From NCBI GenBank assembly GCA_041569895.1, contig JBFFXF010000130.1:1-19304 (forward strand): a stretch of 19,304 bases of DNA, given 5' to 3'. The notes under the pieces were generated by a model. It searched no databases. It saw nothing but the letters and a program-made list of their open reading frames with translations, and was not told where the DNA came from. Shown piece by piece: positions 15,649 through 19,304 of the stretch. The position numbers were made by a program, and so were the translations under genes. Source of the DNA: JBFFXF01 sp041569895. Lineage in GTDB: Bacteria; Planctomycetota; UBA8108; JACQVS01. Every line of letters begins with the position of its first letter. The stretch's first letter is position 1.

Positions 15649-16027
15649 GGAACCACGCAGGAGCAGCGTTCCAAGCTCCGGCAGGTAGAGTCGACTTCGG
15701 AGGTTTACCGTCAGACGATCCATAAGGAAGGCAGGAAACTCAGGAAGGCAGGAACGGAAGCACCGGTTCGAAAACTCGCCCGAAGTTCGGGGACGCAGTC
15801 CAGAAACGACGGCTCACAGCAGATGAAACCCAGAAGGCGCGGCTCGTAACCGCCTCGGCGCTCGGCCAGTTCCAGAACCGACGCATCCGAAGCAGAACAC
15901 TCAATCTCTCCTTCCTGCTTTCCTGCCTTCCTGCCTTCCTTGCCTTGCTCTGCCGTCCGGGTTTCCCCGGCCAAGTCGAGCAGCGCTCTCGGGCACGAAC
16001 ACGAACCGAAGCCGGGACCGGAGCCAG
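15649..16027. other. Non-coding gap between converging DUF1080 and galactonate-dehydratase-like genes
   Basis: These 379 bases hold no gene I can support. They contain the inverted repeat described separately, a 13-bp palindrome CCCGAAGTTCGGG at 15779-15791, a short GTTC-CA-GAAC inverted repeat at 15869-15878, and a hairpin at 15957-15970 (CCGGG-TTTC-CCCGG; a GAAA tetraloop on the minus strand) 58 bases past the minus-strand stop. None is followed by a T-run, so classical intrinsic terminators are not evident. Minus-frame reading through the gap stays open but has no family-like sequence. Confidence 0.6.
15724..15948. repeat. Inverted repeat with short tandem GCAGGAAG-type units at both ends
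   Basis: The left arm (15724-15757) holds AAGGAAGGCAGGAA and a second GGAAGGCAGGAA copy. The right arm (15910-15948) holds the reverse complement: a perfect 14-base match at 15928-15941, inside an 8-base tandem array CTTCCTGC/TTTCCTGC/CTTCCTGC at 15911-15934. The arms enclose about 150 bases that contain further small palindromes. The arms are homopurine/homopyrimidine-biased, unlike anything else in the window. No target-site duplication or transposase was found. It could be a dispersed, non-autonomous (MITE- or REP-like) element or a structured RNA. Confidence 0.6.
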
Positions 16028-17284
16028 CTACCAGTCCAGCACCGACCCGTCGTCTGCGTCGTAGACTTCCGGGTTGGTCCAGTCGTGGCCGAGCTTGTCT
16101 GCGAGTTGCTCCTCGTCGAGCTCGATGCCCAGGCCGGGGCCGGTCGGCAGGTCGACGTATCCCTCGCGCACGCGGAACGGCTGCTTCAGGTAGCCCTCGC
16201 CGAGGCTCACCTGCTCCTGGCAGAGGAAGTTCGGGATCGAGGCGGCGAGCTGGATCCCCGCCGCCAGCGAGATCGGGCCGAGGGGATTGTGTGGCGCGAT
16301 GGCGGCGTAGTACGCCTCGGCCATGCCGGCGATGATGCGCGCCTCCATGATGCCGCCGGCGTGGCACAGGTCCGGCTGGAGGATGCTCGCCGCGCCCTTC
16401 TCGAGGATCTCGCGGAAGCCCCACTTGGTGAAGATGCGCTCGCCGGTGGCGATCGGCAGGTGGGTGCCGCGGGCGATCTCGGCCATGACGTCGACGTTCT
16501 GGCACTGGACCGGCTCCTCGACGAACATCGGCTGGTGCGGCTCGAGGGCCTTGATCAGCAGCTTCGCGTTCTGCGGCGAGATGGCGCCATGGAAGTCGAT
16601 GCCGATGTCGGCCTCGTCGCCCGCCGCCTCGCGCAGGCCGCCGAACGCGGCCGCCGCACGCTCGATCGATGCCGGGCTCTCGACGATCCGCGTCGGGCGG
16701 CGCGCCGAGACCCCCGTCTTGAACGCGGTGAAGCCCTGCGCCATCTTCTCGCGGATCGACGACGGCGAGCCGGCGTGCGCGTAGACGCGGACGCGCTGCC
16801 GCGTCGGCCCGCCGAGGAGCTCGTACACCGGCACGCCGAGCAGCTTCCCCTTGATGTCCCAGAGCGCCTGCTCGACGCCGCTGAGCGCGCTGGTCAGGAT
16901 CGGACCGCCGCGGTAGAAGGCGTGGCGGTAGATCGCCTGCCAGTGGTGCATGACGCGGCGCGGATCCTTGCCGACGAGGTAGGGCGCGATCTCGTCGACC
17001 GCCGCCTGACAGGTCTTCGCGCGCCCCTCGAGGATCGGCTCGCCGAGGCCGACGACGCCGACATCGGTGTGCGCCTTCAGGAAGAGCCAGCGCGGCTTGA
17101 CGAGGAACGTCTCGAGCCGCGTGATGCGCACCTGGCCGACGATCGGCTCCGCCGGCTCCCGGGGCGTCGTGGGCGATGACGCGAGCGTCGCGAGGTAGCC
17201 GGCGCCTCGCGGCACGACACAGCCGGCAAGCGTGGCGCCGCCGGCGAGCGCGAACAGTCTCCCGAGGAATGCGCGTCGTCTCAC
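16028..17284 (-). CDS. Exported (Tat/lipoprotein-type) D-galactonate dehydratase homologue, enolase superfamily
   Basis: Mandelate-racemase-type enolase-superfamily protein of 418 residues, closely resembling E. coli DgoD (382 residues), which turns D-galactonate into 2-keto-3-deoxygalactonate. Matching landmarks include KPRWLFLK (63-70), FYRGGPILTSA (123-133), ALWDIKGK (140-147) and SILQPDLCHAGGI (300-312). The expected metal ligands Asp230, Glu256 and Glu282 and the catalytic His232 and His332 keep exactly the DgoD spacing. Unlike DgoD it starts with a twin-arginine signal, RRRAFLGRL, and lipobox LAGC with Cys22, so it should work outside the cytoplasm. The GTG start at 17284 is the only start that keeps the signal; GGGAG lies about 13 bases upstream, which is long. 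It follows thiC by 56 bases on the same strand. Other acid-sugar substrates are possible. Confidence 0.87.
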   Translation of the reverse strand: MRRRAFLGRLFALAGGATLAGCVVPRGAGYLATLASSPTTPREPAEPIVGQVRITRLETFLVKPRWLFLKAHTDVGVVGLGEPILEGRAKTCQAAVDEIAPYLVGKDPRRVMHHWQAIYRHAFYRGGPILTSALSGVEQALWDIKGKLLGVPVYELLGGPTRQRVRVYAHAGSPSSIREKMAQGFTAFKTGVSARRPTRIVESPASIERAAAAFGGLREAAGDEADIGIDFHGAISPQNAKLLIKALEPHQPMFVEEPVQCQNVDVMAEIARGTHLPIATGERIFTKWGFREILEKGAASILQPDLCHAGGIMEARIIAGMAEAYYAAIAPHNPLGPISLAAGIQLAASIPNFLCQEQVSLGEGYLKQPFRVREGYVDLPTGPGLGIELDEEQLADKLGHDWTNPEVYDADDGSVLDW

Positions 17285-17340
17285 GGCTCGACTCGCTCCC
17301 TTTGGTTCAGCTTTGGTCTGTATCTCTCGCGGAGTCCGAC

Positions 17341-19059
17341 TCAGCTCTTTCCCAGCAACGACGCCTGCGCCTCGCGCGCGGCCTCCTCGTCGGAGACGTT
17401 GTCCGAATGGCAGGCGAGCTTCTTCTTGCCCTTGTGCGCCAGCTGCACGATCTCCTCCTGGGAGAGGTTGCCGCGGCGCTCGAGGATCTCGACCTGGACG
17501 GGCGTCAGCGACCCGGAGCGCTTCGCCGGCGCTTCGGGCTGTGAGTCGACGTCCTTGCCGGAGGCGAACATCTCGATCTCCTTCGAGATCCGCACCGAGC
17601 ACCAGTCGTGCCCGCACATCGCGCAGAAGTCGGTGTCGACGTCGAGATCCTCGTCGTGGAAGGCGCGCGCCGTGTCCGGATCGAAGGAGAGCTCGAAGTG
17701 CCGCTCCCAGTTGAGCGCGGCGCGCGCCCTGGTGAGCTCGTCGTCGCGGTCGCGCGTCCCGGGGATGCCGAGCGCGACGTCGGCAGCGTGCGCGGCGATC
17801 TTGTACGCGATGCACCCCTGCTTGACGTCGTCCTTCTTCGGCAGGCCGAGGTGCTCCTTCGGGGTCACGTAGCACAGCATCGATGCGCCGTGATAGGCCG
17901 CAGCCGTGGCGCCTATGCACGAGGTGATGTGGTCGTACCCCGGGAAGATGTCGGTGACCAGCGGCCCGAGCACGTAGAACGGCGCGCCGTGGCAGAGCTT
18001 GCGCTCGAGCTTCATGTTGTACTCGATCTGGTCGAACGGGATGTGACCGGGCCCCTCGACCATCACCTGCACGCCCTTCGCCCACGCGCGCTCGGTGAGC
18101 TCGCCGATGGTCTGCAGCTCCGCGAGCTGCGCCGCGTCGGTGGCGTCGGCGAGCCCGCCCGGCCGCAGCCCGTCACCGAGGCTGAACGACACGTCGTACT
18201 CGCGCATGATGTCGCAGATGTCCTCGAACAGGTCGTACATCGGGTTCTGCTTGCCGTGGTGGATCATCCACTTGGCGAGCAGGCTGCCGCCGCGCGAGAC
18301 GACGCCGATCAGCCGGTTCTTGATCAGAGGCAGGTGCTCGCGGAGCACGCCGGCATGGACGGTAAAGTAGTCGACGCCCTGCCGCGCCTGGTGCTCGATC
18401 ATCGCCAGGATGTCGTCGTAGGTGAGATCCTCGATCCTGCGGCCGATGATCATCGAGTAGATCGGGACGGTGCCGATCGGCACCGTCGAGTGCTGGACGA
18501 ACGCCTCGCGGCACGCGTCGAGATCGCCGCCGGTCGACAGGTCCATGACGGTGTCGGCGCCCCACCGCACCGCCCACTCGAGCTTCTCGAGCTCCTCCTC
18601 GGTGCCGGAGCTCACGGGCGACGCGCCCATGTTCGCGTTGATCTTCGTCTTGCCGGCTCGGCCGATGCACATCGGATCGAGCCGGTGCTTCAGGTGCACG
18701 CGGTTGGCCGGGATGATCATGCGCCCGGCGGCGACCTCGTCGCGCACCTGCTCGGGCGTCAGGTGAGGCTCGCGCTCGGCGACGCGCCGCATCTCCGGCG
18801 TGACGATGCCGGCGCGGGCCGACTCGAGCTGCGTCACCGGCCGGCGACCGGGGTCGTTGTCCCAGTCGAGCGCCGTGATGCTCGAGAGGCCCGGCATGCC
18901 GGGCGTGTCCGGTGAGCTGTACGTGAGCGGTCCACCGATGTCGGGCCGCAGCGCGAAGCTGCTCGGCGTCGTGCCCTCGGCGCGCGATGACGGGTTGCTG
19001 CCGAGGGCGGGATACTGATAGGAACGATCGACTGCGGTGCGATCGGGTGTACGCTTCAC
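17341..19059 (-). CDS. thiC: Phosphomethylpyrimidine synthase (thiamine pyrimidine biosynthesis)
   Basis: Cytoplasmic radical-SAM enzyme that rearranges aminoimidazole ribotide to the hydroxymethylpyrimidine phosphate half of thiamine. The 572 residues match ThiC along their length: PANRVHLKHRLDPMCIGRA, TKINANMGASPV, GADTVMDLSTGGD, RNREW-type segments replaced by local equivalents, LGDGLRPGG, VMVEGPGHIPFDQI, and PFYVLGPLVTDI. The C-terminal cluster motif CxxCxxxxC is present as CAMCGHDWC with Cys479, Cys482 and Cys487. The start is a GTG at 19059 with GGGGGAG 5 bases upstream. A TPP riboswitch in the leader (19122-19205) should shut it down when thiamine pyrophosphate is plentiful. No other thi gene is in the window; the next gene downstream is the unrelated galactonate-dehydratase homologue. 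Confidence 0.97.
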   Translation of the reverse strand: MKRTPDRTAVDRSYQYPALGSNPSSRAEGTTPSSFALRPDIGGPLTYSSPDTPGMPGLSSITALDWDNDPGRRPVTQLESARAGIVTPEMRRVAEREPHLTPEQVRDEVAAGRMIIPANRVHLKHRLDPMCIGRAGKTKINANMGASPVSSGTEEELEKLEWAVRWGADTVMDLSTGGDLDACREAFVQHSTVPIGTVPIYSMIIGRRIEDLTYDDILAMIEHQARQGVDYFTVHAGVLREHLPLIKNRLIGVVSRGGSLLAKWMIHHGKQNPMYDLFEDICDIMREYDVSFSLGDGLRPGGLADATDAAQLAELQTIGELTERAWAKGVQVMVEGPGHIPFDQIEYNMKLERKLCHGAPFYVLGPLVTDIFPGYDHITSCIGATAAAYHGASMLCYVTPKEHLGLPKKDDVKQGCIAYKIAAHAADVALGIPGTRDRDDELTRARAALNWERHFELSFDPDTARAFHDEDLDVDTDFCAMCGHDWCSVRISKEIEMFASGKDVDSQPEAPAKRSGSLTPVQVEILERRGNLSQEEIVQLAHKGKKKLACHSDNVSDEEAAREAQASLLGKS

Positions 19060-19083
19060 GGCTCTCCCCCTTTCTGGGCTCCC

Positions 19084-19097
19084 TCCACCGAGGTGGA
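19084..19097 (-). promoter_or_regulatory. Hairpin between TPP aptamer and thiC ribosome site (possible expression platform)
   Basis: TCCACC-GA-GGTGGA on the plus strand forms a compact stem in the thiC leader, 24 bases upstream of the GTG and 13 bases before the GGGGGAG ribosome site. There is no T-run after it, so a translational rather than terminator-type switch is more likely. A C-rich stretch at 19110-19121 (minus strand TTCCCGCCTC) could pair with the ribosome site. Both roles are inferred. Confidence 0.35.
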
Positions 19098-19121
19098 CGC
19101 CGCGGTCAAGCGAGGCGGGAA

Positions 19122-19205
19122 ATCGCTCTCCCTACGCCGGCATGATCCGGATCAGGTTCCGCGGGTGTTTCTCAGCCCCGTCTCTCTCGGGGCACCCCTG
19201 GCGAT
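19122..19205 (-). promoter_or_regulatory. TPP riboswitch (THI element) controlling thiC
   Basis: The minus-strand leader of thiC contains the conserved aptamer parts in order: P1 ATCGC (19205-19201), CAGGGGTGCC, the CTGAGA pyrimidine-sensor bulge in GGGGCTGAGAAACACCC, and the pyrophosphate-sensor helix arm GAACCTGATCCGGATCATGCC given in short as ACCTGATCCGGATCA, then GCGTAGGGA and closing P1 strand GCGAT (19126-19122). P3 is a short CCCCGAGAGAGACGGGG hairpin. It binds thiamine pyrophosphate and represses the downstream gene. The aptamer ends 62 bases before the thiC start codon. Confidence 0.95.
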
Positions 19206-19206
19206 C

Positions 19207-19212
19207 TTTATA
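19207..19212 (-). promoter_or_regulatory. Possible -10 element of thiC
   Basis: TATAAA on the minus strand (19212-19207) lies immediately before the riboswitch and would start the transcript at about its first base. No good -35 is seen at the usual distance. The remaining 92 bases to the right edge (19213-19304) show no gene or other feature I can support. Confidence 0.35.
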
Positions 19213-19304
19213 GGCCGGCACGATTCTGAGAGGGCGTCTGGCCGGCGCTTCTCCGCCCTGGCTTTGTCGCTCGGCCTCGACGATACTCTCCGCTGTATCG
19301 CCTC

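Noticed and set aside
15760..15780. GGTTCGAAA sequence resembling a tRNA T-loop
   Set aside because: The flanking bases do not form a T-stem and no acceptor or anticodon arm is present.
15911..15934. Tandem 8-base units considered as the start of a CRISPR array
   Set aside because: Units are 8 bases and contiguous, with no spacers and no cas genes.
15711..16505. Minus-strand frame running through the non-coding gap and its repeat
   Set aside because: It starts inside the galactonate-dehydratase gene in a different frame and its product in the gap is just the translated repeat; no start or family evidence.
16085..17179. Plus-strand open frame opposite the galactonate-dehydratase homologue
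   Set aside because: Antisense to a gene with complete active-site motifs; product is Arg/Leu/Asp-rich without recognisable domains.

Overview
The window is about 19.3 kb of very GC-rich bacterial DNA carrying twelve protein genes, one of them cut by the left edge. Seven proteins show lipoprotein-type, Tat or Sec export signals, and an eighth is a predicted outer-membrane barrel. The mix of genes (exported alpha/alpha-toroid repeat protein, DUF1080 lipoprotein, GH2/GH5-like hydrolases, a Tat-exported enolase-superfamily protein, a di-heme DUF1111-type protein and a small DMT-like membrane protein) fits a diderm of the Planctomycetota or a neighbouring PVC/Acidobacteriota-like lineage. That placement is an inference from gene content; no rRNA or tRNA is present to confirm it.

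Layout. (1) 1-3702, minus strand: a ribose/CUT2-type sugar importer in the order substrate-binding lipoprotein, double ATPase, permease; the permease lacks its C-terminus. (2) 3703-3959: a divergent control region in which one 12-bp palindrome supplies the -35 hexamer of two opposed sigma70-like promoters. (3) 3960-5840, plus: an exported squalene-cyclase-like repeat protein. (4) 9955-5851, minus: a tightly overlapping operon of outer-membrane barrel protein, Tat-exported Rieske protein, di-heme cytochrome lipoprotein and a DtxR/MntR-type metal regulator. A regular array of TTACC/GGTAA half-sites just upstream of it is a good candidate for the regulator's operator. (5) 10101-15648: a carbohydrate block with a large GH2-fold protein that appears to lack both catalytic glutamates, a GH5-like lipoprotein that overlaps it tail-to-tail by 182 bp, a five-helix DMT-like protein and a DUF1080 lipoprotein. 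(6) 15649-16027: a non-coding gap with an inverted, partly tandem GCAGGAAG-type repeat. (7) 17284-16028, minus: a D-galactonate dehydratase homologue with a full set of active-site residues but a Tat/lipoprotein signal. (8) 19059-17341, minus: thiC, preceded by a clear TPP riboswitch at 19122-19205.

Taken together the window looks like a surface-oriented accessory region: sugar import, extracytoplasmic glycan or sugar-acid processing, and a metal-responsive envelope redox module, next to the housekeeping gene thiC. The best candidates for something undescribed are the porin-Rieske-diheme-DtxR operon with its half-site array, the shared -35 palindrome, and the GH2 pseudoenzyme. No CRISPR array, insertion sequence, phage gene, tRNA or rRNA was recognised.
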